Below, piece by piece: positions 9,570 to 19,233 of a stretch of DNA of 64,000 nucleotides; the first letter of the stretch is position 1; each line of letters starts with the position of its first letter. Where the stretch lies: assembly GCA_015064505.1 (NCBI GenBank), contig SVSB01000003.1, forward strand, positions 24,122 to 88,121, given 5' to 3'. Source of the stretch: Oscillospiraceae bacterium. Lineage in GTDB: Bacteria > Bacillota > Clostridia > Oscillospirales > CAG-272. Both the position numbers and the translations under genes were made by a program. Under the pieces are notes generated by a model. The model did not search any database. It was given only the letters and a program-made list of their open reading frames with translations, and was not told the DNA's origin.

Positions 9570-11153
9570 TTATGCCTTTTTCTTCTTGATGATGATCACA
9601 ACCACAACTGCGATCACAACAACTGCCGCAACGATGGCAATGATAACGGGAAGGGCGGAGCCGCCGTCATCTACGGGTGCGGGAGTGCTGGGAGCCTGAG
9701 TTGCGGGAGCGTTGGTCTCGGGAGCCTTGGTGGTGGGCTCGGTAACGGGCTCGGTCTTGGGAGCGTCGGTTACGGGCTCGGTTGCGGGGGGCTCGGTTGC
9801 GGGAGCCTCAGTGGTTACGGGGGGCTCGGTCTCTGCGGGCTTCTCACCTGCGGGAACGCCTGCATAGGTGATGCACCAGAGAGGAATGGTCTCCTCAACG
9901 TATACGAGATCGTTCTTAGCGTCGAGGTTAACGTTTACGTTAACGAGCTCGTCGCGGCCGATGATCTGAATGAAAGGAACTGCAGAGTCAACGGTGATCT
10001 TGGAGGTATCGATGTTGACGTTTACAGCGTGCTTCTCGCCGAACATAAGGTTAGCGTAACCAAAGGGGAGATACTGGGAAGGCTGAATGATGGGGCCCTG
10101 TCCGCCGTAATCGCGCTTGAAAGTACCGCCGTTGATGTTGATGTTGATAACGCCCTCTTCAAGAGCATCGCCGTAGGAAGCGGGGCCGTAAGTACCGAAG
10201 CCGCCGATCTCACCGTGGAAAATACCGCCGGTGATGTTTACGTTACCAACGAAGTTCTCGGTGGTGCAAACCTGATAGTGAGCCATTACGCAGAGGTTGG
10301 TATTGGAATTGTCATACTTACCGGTCCACTGAGTAAAGGTACCGCCCTCAATGTTGAGGTTAACGGTGGTATCGATGGTGTTACGGAAGGGAACGTCGCG
10401 GTCGCCGATACGGAAGGACTGCCAGGTACCGCTCTTAACGGTGATGGTGCAGGGCTCGGTAACGGTGATGGGCTCTGCTACGGTGCCAACGCCGGTAGCG
10501 TCCTCTATGTTCTTACCTGCAAGAACGATCGGGGGATAGAGACGGGGGTCAACGGTAGGATACTCGGAGCAAGCGAAGTCGCCCTCGTACCAAGGAAGAC
10601 CGGCTGCATCCTCAAATACCATCTTGATATTCTCGCCGAAGGTAACGTCGTTGTAGTTACAAGCGATGATGGGCTGCTTCTTTGCGGCTGCGGGAATGCA
10701 GATGTCCACGTAGTCGAAGAGGTAGTCGCCCTGGAGGTTGAAGGAAACGGCAGTGCTGTTGTTAAGGATGATGCGGGCGCCGGTAGCATCGGAGCCGTTC
10801 ATCTTTGCACGGTAGTCAACGCCGTCGTAGTAAGAAGTAACGGTGATAAGGCCGGTGTGAGCGGGCATTACGGAGTTACCGGCGATCATACCGGTCTCAT
10901 CCTTGTAACCCTCGATGGTTACCTGACCCATAATAACTGCAACACCGCCGGTAGCAGCGAGCTTTTCAACTGCCTTTGCAAGTGTAGCAACGGGAGCGTC
11001 TACTGTTCCTGCCGCATCGTCGCTACCGGAGTTAGCAACGAAAACAACGTTGTCGCTCTTTGCGATTCCGTCAGCAGCGGCAACGCCGATAACGAAGGTG
11101 GAAAGAGCCATGAGAACAGCAAGAACGAAGCTAAAGATTCTTGTCTTCTTCAT
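9570..11153 (-). CDS. Paralogous surface beta-helix protein with C-terminal TM anchor
   Basis: Near-identical N-terminus to the neighbour (KSDNVVFVANSGSDDAAGTVDAPVATLAKAVEKLAATGGVAVIMGQVT); ITGGIF turns; Pro/Thr stalk; GGSALPVIIAIVAAVVVIAVVVVIIIKKKKA. Confidence 0.78.
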   Translation of the reverse strand: MKKTRIFSFVLAVLMALSTFVIGVAAADGIAKSDNVVFVANSGSDDAAGTVDAPVATLAKAVEKLAATGGVAVIMGQVTIEGYKDETGMIAGNSVMPAHTGLITVTSYYDGVDYRAKMNGSDATGARIILNNSTAVSFNLQGDYLFDYVDICIPAAAKKQPIIACNYNDVTFGENIKMVFEDAAGLPWYEGDFACSEYPTVDPRLYPPIVLAGKNIEDATGVGTVAEPITVTEPCTITVKSGTWQSFRIGDRDVPFRNTIDTTVNLNIEGGTFTQWTGKYDNSNTNLCVMAHYQVCTTENFVGNVNITGGIFHGEIGGFGTYGPASYGDALEEGVINININGGTFKRDYGGQGPIIQPSQYLPFGYANLMFGEKHAVNVNIDTSKITVDSAVPFIQIIGRDELVNVNVNLDAKNDLVYVEETIPLWCITYAGVPAGEKPAETEPPVTTEAPATEPPATEPVTDAPKTEPVTEPTTKAPETNAPATQAPSTPAPVDDGGSALPVIIAIVAAVVVIAVVVVIIIKKKKA

Positions 11154-11478
11154 ATTGGTTTCCTCTCTGAATTTTTAAGTCTTCCGACTTTGTTTAGTAT
11201 ATATTAACACATAACGCACTTACGTGTCAATAACTGAATGAGCATTACCTCAATTTGACTCTATAATTTTACCACATAAACCCATTTTGGTCAATGCCGT
11301 TTTGTGCAAATCGCCCTCCAAAAAAGACAAGAAAATTTCCAAACATTTTCAAGAGGCACTGTTCGAGACAAAAAAACAGAGTGCAAATACGGCGTTTTTA
11401 TTGACAGCCTTTAAAATAATTGGTAATATAATAATGGATATTTATGTATATATCACTCTATTCTGACAGGGAGAAAAA

Positions 11479-12384
11479 ATGAACGCAAAAAACACTTACA
11501 CCAATCCTCTTGCCGTTGGCGCCGATCCTTATATTCTTCAGCACGACGGAAAATACTACCTTTATTCCACTAACGCCGTAAACGACGGTTACATAGTTTA
11601 CGAATCCACGGATCTTGCAAATTGGGAGGACAAGGGCCTTTGCCTCAGAAAGGAAGACGTATATATGCCCGCAAGGGACGGCGGCGGCTTCTGGGCGCCC
11701 GAGGTATATCTTATAGACGGAAGATTCTATCTTTTCTACACGGTGCGCGAGAATATCGGCGTTGCCGTAGCGGATTCGCCTCTCGGACCCTTCAAGAAGT
11801 ATTCCGAAGGATTTCTCTTCCCCGATCATAAGGCAATAGACGCCAATCTCTTTATTGACGACGACGGCAAGATGTACCTCTACTACGTCAAGGTAGAGCA
11901 CGGAAACCACATTTACGGAGCGGAATTCGATCTCAAAACCCTTAAGGTGGGAGAACCCGTGCATCTGATTTCCGCTGAGAGAAACACATGGGAGGATAAG
12001 GACTGCCTCGTTTCCGAGGGGCCTTGCACCCTCAAGCACAACGGCGTATATTATCTTACCTTCTCCTGCAATCACTACAGATGCCAGGACTACGGCGTTG
12101 GATACGCGGTATCCGATTCCCCTCTGGGTCCCTTCAAGAGATACGAAAATAACCCCATTCTCTTCAAAAAGCCGGAGGAAGGTATCTTCGGTACCGGTCA
12201 CCACACGCTGATGACATCTGCGGGCGGCGAGATGTTTATAGTATATCACCGTCACCAAAGTCAAACGGAGATACACCCCCGTATGGTATGTATGGACAGA
12301 TGCGAATTCGTAAAACAGGAAAACGGATGTGACGTTCTCGTGGTTCATGGACCTACCTCAACGCCTCAACCTCTTCCCCTTTGA
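11479..12384 (+). CDS. GH43 family protein, no signal peptide (predicted cytoplasmic)
   Basis: GADPYILQHDGKYYLYSTNA; FWAPEVYLIDGRFYLFY; DANLFIDDDGKMYLYYVK; GTGHHTLMTSAGGEMFIVYHRH. Confidence 0.9.
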   Translation: MNAKNTYTNPLAVGADPYILQHDGKYYLYSTNAVNDGYIVYESTDLANWEDKGLCLRKEDVYMPARDGGGFWAPEVYLIDGRFYLFYTVRENIGVAVADSPLGPFKKYSEGFLFPDHKAIDANLFIDDDGKMYLYYVKVEHGNHIYGAEFDLKTLKVGEPVHLISAERNTWEDKDCLVSEGPCTLKHNGVYYLTFSCNHYRCQDYGVGYAVSDSPLGPFKRYENNPILFKKPEEGIFGTGHHTLMTSAGGEMFIVYHRHQSQTEIHPRMVCMDRCEFVKQENGCDVLVVHGPTSTPQPLPL

Positions 12385-12398
12385 TACAGGAGGTCGCA

Positions 12399-13949
12399 AT
12401 GAAAATATTTTACAGAACCACAGCCGCACTGCTTGCCTTGCTTGCGGCAAGCGCCGTTATCACGTCCTGCGGCGAAAAAGATCCGCCTGCCGAAACCACC
12501 GACAGCGCGGTAACGACGGAGACCGCAATAACCGAGCCCGCCGACGGCAAGGTAGCATTCGGAGATCTGCGCTTTACTCTTGCGGGTGGCGCAAAGATTG
12601 AAAACGGCATCTTAAGCGGCGATCGATCCGCAAGCACCAACAACGCGCTCTGCGAGGATATAGGAAGCCTTGAGGGTTGCCTTGATATAAAGGTGAAGCT
12701 AACGGGCTCTACCTCCGGCGGCATTTCCTTTAAATACAAAAACGATGAGCGCAGAATCTTCATCGGCTTTGATAAACGCACAAACAACGTGCGCATCTCC
12801 AATTATACCAAGGACGGCGTTTCCATCGTTAAATCCCTTTACTGCCCTATGGAGAACGATGCCGAGATAACCGTACGCATCGCCTTCCGCAACTCTATTG
12901 CAAGATTCTTTATTAACGATATTTCCGATACGGCTATTCCTCTTGCGGAGATCACCGTTTCTTCCTCATCCGGCAAGGGCCTTATGCTTGACTGCGGAAG
13001 CGGATCTCTGCAATTCCTTTCCCTCTCACTTTCCGATTACACTTACGCCACTGATGAAGGAAAGACCTACGTTAATCCCGTTGCCCCCGGCGCCGACCCC
13101 TTCATCCTTCCCTGGGAGGGCAAGTATTATCTTTACTCAACCAACGCAGGCTCCACAGGCTTTAAGGTATACGAGTCCGACAATCTCTCCAAATGGACGG
13201 AAAAGGGCTACTGCCTGAAGAAAGGCGAAGCGAACAGCCCCGTTGGAGACAGAAACTTCTGGGCGCCCGAGGTATATTACATAGACGGACATTTCTATAT
13301 GTTCTACGTTACGAACGAGAATATCGGCGTTGCGATCTCCGATTCCCCTCTCGGTCCCTTTACAAAGTATTCAAGCGACGTTCTTTTCAAGAACACCAAG
13401 GCAATAGATCCCCACCTCTTTATAGACGACGACGGTCAGATGTATCTGTACTACGTTAAATTCGGAGGCGGCAATCACATTTACGGAGCAAAATTCGATC
13501 TCAAGACCTGCAGAGTGACGAACGAAAAGCGTCTTATCTCCGCAGAAGCAGGCTGGGAAACGATAATGGGCAGCATAGCCGAAGGCCCCTTTATGCTGAA
13601 AAGAAACGGAGTTTATTATCTGACCTACTCCGCAAACCACTTTGAATCCCAGGGCTACGCCGTTGGCTGTGCCACCTCCTCCACTCCCCTCGGTAATTAC
13701 GAAAAATGCGAATACAATCCCATTCTTTCCAAGAACGAGACCATCAAGGCGGTAGGCACGGGACACCACAGCTTCTTTACCGCCGAAAACGGAGAGCTGT
13801 TCATCGTTTACCACAGACACAACAGCCTTACCGAGATACAGACAAGACAGACCTGCATTGACCGCTGCGGCTTTGTAAAAGACCCCGACGGCACCGAAAG
13901 ACTCGTTGTTTACGGACCTACGTCCACACAGCAAAAGCTTCCCGAATAA
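12399..13949 (+). CDS. GH43 family lipoprotein with N-terminal beta-sandwich-like domain
   Basis: Lipobox AVITSCGEK; PGADPFILPWEGKYYLYSTNAGSTGFKVYES; FWAPEVYYIDGHFYMFYVTNENIGVAISDSPLGPF. Confidence 0.9.
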   Translation: MKIFYRTTAALLALLAASAVITSCGEKDPPAETTDSAVTTETAITEPADGKVAFGDLRFTLAGGAKIENGILSGDRSASTNNALCEDIGSLEGCLDIKVKLTGSTSGGISFKYKNDERRIFIGFDKRTNNVRISNYTKDGVSIVKSLYCPMENDAEITVRIAFRNSIARFFINDISDTAIPLAEITVSSSSGKGLMLDCGSGSLQFLSLSLSDYTYATDEGKTYVNPVAPGADPFILPWEGKYYLYSTNAGSTGFKVYESDNLSKWTEKGYCLKKGEANSPVGDRNFWAPEVYYIDGHFYMFYVTNENIGVAISDSPLGPFTKYSSDVLFKNTKAIDPHLFIDDDGQMYLYYVKFGGGNHIYGAKFDLKTCRVTNEKRLISAEAGWETIMGSIAEGPFMLKRNGVYYLTYSANHFESQGYAVGCATSSTPLGNYEKCEYNPILSKNETIKAVGTGHHSFFTAENGELFIVYHRHNSLTEIQTRQTCIDRCGFVKDPDGTERLVVYGPTSTQQKLPE

Positions 13950-13979
13950 CGCAAAACTTTCCCAAATAAGGAGATCGTT

Positions 13980-16900
13980 ATGAAAGTGTTCAAAAAAGCG
14001 CTGTCAATACTCTGCCTCTGCGCTATGCTTCTTGCCATTGCGTGCATAGCTCCCTTCTCTGCGGATGTTTCAGTTGCCTCTGCCGCAGAATCCACGCTTA
14101 CCTACGAGGGATCCACCTATATTAACCCCGTTGCGGCAGGTGCGGACCCCTACGTGCTGAAGCATGACGGCACGTACTACATGTACTGCACCAACGCCCC
14201 GAACACCGGCTACGTGGTATATTACAGCGACGATCTTGTGAACTGGCACAGCGGCGGCTACTGCCTCCGTAAGGAGGACATAGCCGTGCAGCCCACCGCA
14301 AGCTTCGGTCTTTGGGCGCCCGAGGTATACGAATACAACGGCACCTTCTATATGCTGTATACCTCAAACGAGAGTCTTGCATTTGCCACCTCAAGCTCTC
14401 CCCTCGGCCCCTTCACGGGAACGCAGACTGCCATGTTCCCCGGAATGCGCACTATCGACGGTCATCTGTTCTTTGATGACGACGGCAAGGTATACTTCTA
14501 CTACGTTATCACAAAGCAGTGGGAAAACGGAAGAACGGGCAACCGCATATACGGTGCGGAGTTCGATATGAGCACCCTTTCCCTCAAAACCACTCCCGTT
14601 GAGCTTATCGCTCCCAAGGCGGGCACTTGGGAATGGGCGGGAGGCGCTTACGTTGCGGAAGGCCCTGAGATGCTGAAGCATAACGGCAAATATTACCTTT
14701 CCTACAGCTGTAACGGCTATGCCGACCATACTTACGCAATCGGCTACGCCACCTCCTCTTCCCCTCTCGGCACCTATACCAGATACTCGGGAAACCCCAT
14801 TCTTAAGCAAAGCTCCTCCACGGGTGGAGAAAAGGTATACGGTCCCGGACATCACTGCTTTACCACCTCCCCGGACGGCAACGAGCTTTTCATCGTATAT
14901 CACCGCCACGCAAGCAACGACGTGGTGGATCGCAATATATGCATTGATCGCGCAAGCTTTGATGCAAACGGCGTGCTCTCGGTAACGGGCCCTACCGCAA
15001 CTCCTCAGGCTATGCCGAGCGGCGCCTCCACCGAAGACTACACCGTTACCCTTACGGGTGAGTTTGCCGCACTAACGGATCTGCCCGAGGTGTTCGTGCA
15101 CGAGCAGGCGGGAAGCGACGGTAACGCGGGCACCATGGCGGCACCCCTTGAAACCATCACCGCAGCGTACAACAAGCTGAAGAACACGGGAGGAACCATC
15201 ACCCTTCTCTCCCATTATACGGCAACCCACGAAACAGACACCAACTATTGGTGCGTTCCCAAGGTAAACGGCCCCATACTTTTGCGCGGAATCAACCCCG
15301 GCATCCGCCTTTCCCACGGATTCGTTTCGCTGAACTCTCCTCATTATATCGACAATATTTTCCTTCGCCAGATGACCTCCACGGGTCTTATTGAGGCGCG
15401 CTTCAATTCCCTTATTATCGGAGAAAGAGTCTCTACCTCCCCATCCACGACAAGCGAGAGATACACCTTTATCGTTGGCGGACATATGCAGTACGACGAT
15501 TCGGACTCTGCGGCAAATTCATCCCCGTACAAGTACTTTTTGACCGACGCCAAGACCGACGACGCGGTGGATCTTCATAAGGACTACACCCTTGAGGTAT
15601 ACGGCGGCACCTGGCGCTCCATCCGTGCGGGCAACTGGAGAATGCGCAGTAAGGCGTACGTTGGCGTCATCGATGCCGATATCACCCTTAAGATCGGCGG
15701 AACCGCCAAGGTAATTCCCTATAAGGATCTCTCCACCCCCGAGAACTACGCCGTGTCGGTAACGGGCAACTGCTCCCTTAAGAAGGGTAATACCGCAAGA
15801 CTTATCATCACGGGAGGAACCTTTGAATGCTCCGTTTTCGTTGCGGGGCGTCTTGGCGGAGTTCCCACGGATACAACCGTAGGATATGAAAAGTTCATAG
15901 ACGGCAACCTTGAATTCTATGCAAGCAACGCCACCTTCAAGCCCTACGTCTACAACGGCGGCTCAAAGCTTGCTCACCTGCTTGCAAAGCAGGAGGACGT
16001 GCCCGAGGATATGATAACGGGCGACTATCTCCTTGAACTGAGCGGAAACGTTACTTTCCCCTCAACTCCCGTAATAACCGCAACGGGCGTGCTTGGAAAC
16101 AGCGTTGCAATAAGAACGAAGGCGCACAAGAGCTACACCTACAAGAATTTCAAGGAAACCTATTACGCAAACTTCGTTGATTACGTAAACGGTGATGACT
16201 CAAACGACGGAACCTGCCCCGAAAAGGCGTTAAAAAATATTTCAAAGGCATTTACCGACCTTCCCTACCACGGCAGTCACACGGTGCTGTGCGACCTTAC
16301 GATGACCAATTCTCTGGGATACGCAAGCAGCTACGAACGCGTTTTCCGAAGCAGCTTTGCGGGTATTGATCATAAAGGAATCAGCCTCACCAAGAACAAT
16401 AATATTGCCCTGTCGCTTAAATGCCCCCTCACCCTTGATAAGCTGCGCATTGATTCACAGGTAAAGAACGCATCCATCAGTCTTTGCATGTCGAACGCAA
16501 CGGTCACGGAGGACGTTATCTGTACCGTAAGCGGCAACGGCGATTACCCGATCCTCGTAGGCGGCAGATCCGTATTCAACGTGCACGAGGACGTAATATC
16601 CGATAAATATAACATAGGAAGCAAGGATGCGCTCCACAAGCGCACCGTCAACGTAAACGGCGGCACCTGGAGCTTATTCATCGGCGGCAACTACCGCATA
16701 GGCACGGAATCCTCCGTTGGAACCCTTTGGGAGGATCTTACCGTTAATATCGGCGGCAATGCCAGATTCACACGAACGGTAAAGCCCGACGATATCGCGT
16801 CAACAACCTTCGCTATCGGAGGAATGAACATCCAGAAGGGATCCGTAACGCTGAATATCACCGGCGGAACCTTCGAAACTCCCGTATACGGCCTTACCCG

Positions 16901-19169
16901 AATGGGAGAGCTTGCAAGCAACCGCAAGCAGCTTATTCCCGCAGGCCTTTGGGGAGAGGGCGTTGAGCTTACCTACGATCTCGATATGACATTGAACATC
17001 TCGGGAGGAGACTTTACCAAGGCGGGCAAAATAGGCTTTGCCTCCTTCCCGGGAGAAACTCCCATTCACGGAAATGCCACGCTCAATATCACGGGCGGCA
17101 CATTCGCCGGCAACACCATCTTCAGCGGTGCGGGAGTTGCAAAGGGTAATGCCTCCGTTACGGGTCTTACGGCAGAGCAAAAAGCATACGCCACGGGCTT
17201 TGATACCGTAAACGGAGTAGCCACCGATGATGACGAGCTGAGAATTCTCTGCATCGGTGACAGCATCACCTTCGGAACCTGCTCCACCGCAGTTACCTCG
17301 GGCGGTTATACCTACCCCAAGGAAAACTTCAATTACCCCACGATGCTTGAAAAGCTTTATGCTGAAAACGGCGTGCGTGCAGAGGTGGTTAACTGCGGCT
17401 TTGGCGGATCTATCGCCTCCCTGCAGGATACTAACCTTACCTACCGCTTCTCCGGTGCTTATAACCGTTCCCTTGCTTCGGAGCCCGATATCATCGTTAT
17501 CGCTCTCGGCACCAACAACTACTCCCGTGCCGCCTTTGATAACGGCAGAACGGAGTACGAGGAGGGTATGGCGGACCTGATTGAAACCTATCACGCCAAA
17601 TTCCCCGAAGCAAAGATATATATCACCACCGCAATGCCCCGCTTCAATCAGAGCGCCAGAGCCTCAAGCGTTGTGGCAAACATCATACCCCTCCAGAAGA
17701 AGCTTGCAAGCGCATATCCCTACTGCGAGCTTATAGACCTTTATACCGCCATGTTCGACCGCGCGGATCTTGACCATTATGCAAGCGACAAGCTCCATCC
17801 CAACAATAAGGGATACGCCGCAATGGCATCGGAGATCTACAAGGGTCTTAACGGCAAGGCGCTTTCGGGTTCTTCCCTGCTTTCCGACAAGCTCTCCACC
17901 GTTTACGTTTCCGCAAACGGCACGGGAGACGGTTCAAGTGCCGGTAACGCCACCTATAACATTTCACTGGCGATGGGCAGACTCCCCGACAGAGGCGGCA
18001 CGATAGTGGTCGTGGACTCCATCACGCTTACCGAGTATTTCTTCACCGATCCCCGTCTTAAGGCACTGACAGTTAAGGGACTTACCGCAGACTCCGAGAT
18101 ACATCTGAACGGCACTGCAATGCTGCAGACCATCCCCTCCGTTACTTTTGAGGATATAACTTTTGTAAGCAACGTGTCCATGCCCTATATCTTTGCCGCA
18201 GGATACAACGACCTTACCTTCGGCGAGGGCGTTACCTGCGTTCGCGGTACTTACACCACCACCGACTCAAGCGGCGCAAGCGTAGTAAAGAACGCAGTTT
18301 ACGATCCGCTGATCTGCGCAGGACATTACGTGGTTACGGGCGACAGTGCAGAATTTGCATCCTCCGATAAGGATTGCCGCATTACCGTTAACGGCGGCTC
18401 CTGGAATCTCGTGCGCGGCGGCAACACCCGTTCCGCAAGCTCCTCAAAGAAGACCGCACCTATGGGCGTTTACAGCGGCGATCTTACAGTAAGAATCGGC
18501 GGCAACGCACTTCTTACCTCCTCAAGCTATCAGGATTACGCAACCTACGTAAGCTGTGCAACGGGTATGAATTACCATCAGGGCTCCGCAACGATGATCC
18601 TTGACGGTATCACCGCTTACGGCGGCATCTACGGAATATGCAGACCCAATTATACGGACGCGGCAACCACCCCCGGATACGGTATTTCCTCGTCCTACAG
18701 CGGCTCCGTTACGATCATTCTTAACAATGCAACCGTAGCCTCAAAGGTATCCGCATCTGCAAGCGGCGCCGCAGGAGTTATGGCTGTACAGGATATTACC
18801 GCTTCGGATTTCACGGGAGATTACACCCTTGTGCTTATCAACAGCAAGATAAGCAATTCCATTGCATCGGGTAATTCCGCGAATAACGTATCCACCCTCA
18901 AGACCCACGGCACCAACGTTTGCACCCCCACCGGCTTTACAAGCTCCCTCGTGCTCCCCAAGGGAGACGCGGGCATGGACGGAAAGGCTGATATCAGAGA
19001 CGTTGCTCTGGTTGAAAGGCATCTTGCAGGCTGGAAGGGCTACGAGGACTACGATCTCATCGGCATCTCCGATCTTAACCTTGACGGAACCGTAAACATT
19101 GCGGACGCCGCAGTGCTCACCCGCCACCTTGCAGGCTGGGAGGATTACAAGGAGATTCCTCTCTCCTGA
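13980..19169 (+). CDS. 1729-aa secreted multidomain protein: GH43 + beta-helix module x2 + SGNH/GDSL esterase + beta-helix module + dockerin
   Basis: Signal peptide; GADPYVLKHDGTYYMYCTNA...FWAPEVYE-like GH43; three VxxxxGxDxxxGT modules; ILCIGDSITFGTCS ... ALGTNNY ... DKLHPNNKGYAAMA (SGNH); C-terminal duplicated DGKADIRDVALVERHLAGW / DGTVNIADAAVLTRHLAGW dockerin. Confidence 0.9.
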   Translation: MKVFKKALSILCLCAMLLAIACIAPFSADVSVASAAESTLTYEGSTYINPVAAGADPYVLKHDGTYYMYCTNAPNTGYVVYYSDDLVNWHSGGYCLRKEDIAVQPTASFGLWAPEVYEYNGTFYMLYTSNESLAFATSSSPLGPFTGTQTAMFPGMRTIDGHLFFDDDGKVYFYYVITKQWENGRTGNRIYGAEFDMSTLSLKTTPVELIAPKAGTWEWAGGAYVAEGPEMLKHNGKYYLSYSCNGYADHTYAIGYATSSSPLGTYTRYSGNPILKQSSSTGGEKVYGPGHHCFTTSPDGNELFIVYHRHASNDVVDRNICIDRASFDANGVLSVTGPTATPQAMPSGASTEDYTVTLTGEFAALTDLPEVFVHEQAGSDGNAGTMAAPLETITAAYNKLKNTGGTITLLSHYTATHETDTNYWCVPKVNGPILLRGINPGIRLSHGFVSLNSPHYIDNIFLRQMTSTGLIEARFNSLIIGERVSTSPSTTSERYTFIVGGHMQYDDSDSAANSSPYKYFLTDAKTDDAVDLHKDYTLEVYGGTWRSIRAGNWRMRSKAYVGVIDADITLKIGGTAKVIPYKDLSTPENYAVSVTGNCSLKKGNTARLIITGGTFECSVFVAGRLGGVPTDTTVGYEKFIDGNLEFYASNATFKPYVYNGGSKLAHLLAKQEDVPEDMITGDYLLELSGNVTFPSTPVITATGVLGNSVAIRTKAHKSYTYKNFKETYYANFVDYVNGDDSNDGTCPEKALKNISKAFTDLPYHGSHTVLCDLTMTNSLGYASSYERVFRSSFAGIDHKGISLTKNNNIALSLKCPLTLDKLRIDSQVKNASISLCMSNATVTEDVICTVSGNGDYPILVGGRSVFNVHEDVISDKYNIGSKDALHKRTVNVNGGTWSLFIGGNYRIGTESSVGTLWEDLTVNIGGNARFTRTVKPDDIASTTFAIGGMNIQKGSVTLNITGGTFETPVYGLTRMGELASNRKQLIPAGLWGEGVELTYDLDMTLNISGGDFTKAGKIGFASFPGETPIHGNATLNITGGTFAGNTIFSGAGVAKGNASVTGLTAEQKAYATGFDTVNGVATDDDELRILCIGDSITFGTCSTAVTSGGYTYPKENFNYPTMLEKLYAENGVRAEVVNCGFGGSIASLQDTNLTYRFSGAYNRSLASEPDIIVIALGTNNYSRAAFDNGRTEYEEGMADLIETYHAKFPEAKIYITTAMPRFNQSARASSVVANIIPLQKKLASAYPYCELIDLYTAMFDRADLDHYASDKLHPNNKGYAAMASEIYKGLNGKALSGSSLLSDKLSTVYVSANGTGDGSSAGNATYNISLAMGRLPDRGGTIVVVDSITLTEYFFTDPRLKALTVKGLTADSEIHLNGTAMLQTIPSVTFEDITFVSNVSMPYIFAAGYNDLTFGEGVTCVRGTYTTTDSSGASVVKNAVYDPLICAGHYVVTGDSAEFASSDKDCRITVNGGSWNLVRGGNTRSASSSKKTAPMGVYSGDLTVRIGGNALLTSSSYQDYATYVSCATGMNYHQGSATMILDGITAYGGIYGICRPNYTDAATTPGYGISSSYSGSVTIILNNATVASKVSASASGAAGVMAVQDITASDFTGDYTLVLINSKISNSIASGNSANNVSTLKTHGTNVCTPTGFTSSLVLPKGDAGMDGKADIRDVALVERHLAGWKGYEDYDLIGISDLNLDGTVNIADAAVLTRHLAGWEDYKEIPLS

Positions 19170-19177
19170 TTGGAATT

Positions 19178-19223
19178 AACAAAAAAAGCTGAAAAGAAGC
19201 CTCGCTTCTTTTCAGCTTTTCCT
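19178..19223. terminator. Bidirectional hairpin terminator
   Basis: aaaaaaagctgaaaagaagc ctc gcttcttttcagctttt. Confidence 0.85.
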
Positions 19224-19233
19224 TTGCCCGTTA

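Noticed and set aside
10029-11207. 392-aa plus-strand ORF
   Set aside because: Antisense to the beta-helix protein 9570-11153; Gly/Val-rich mirror translation of Ala/Thr codons.
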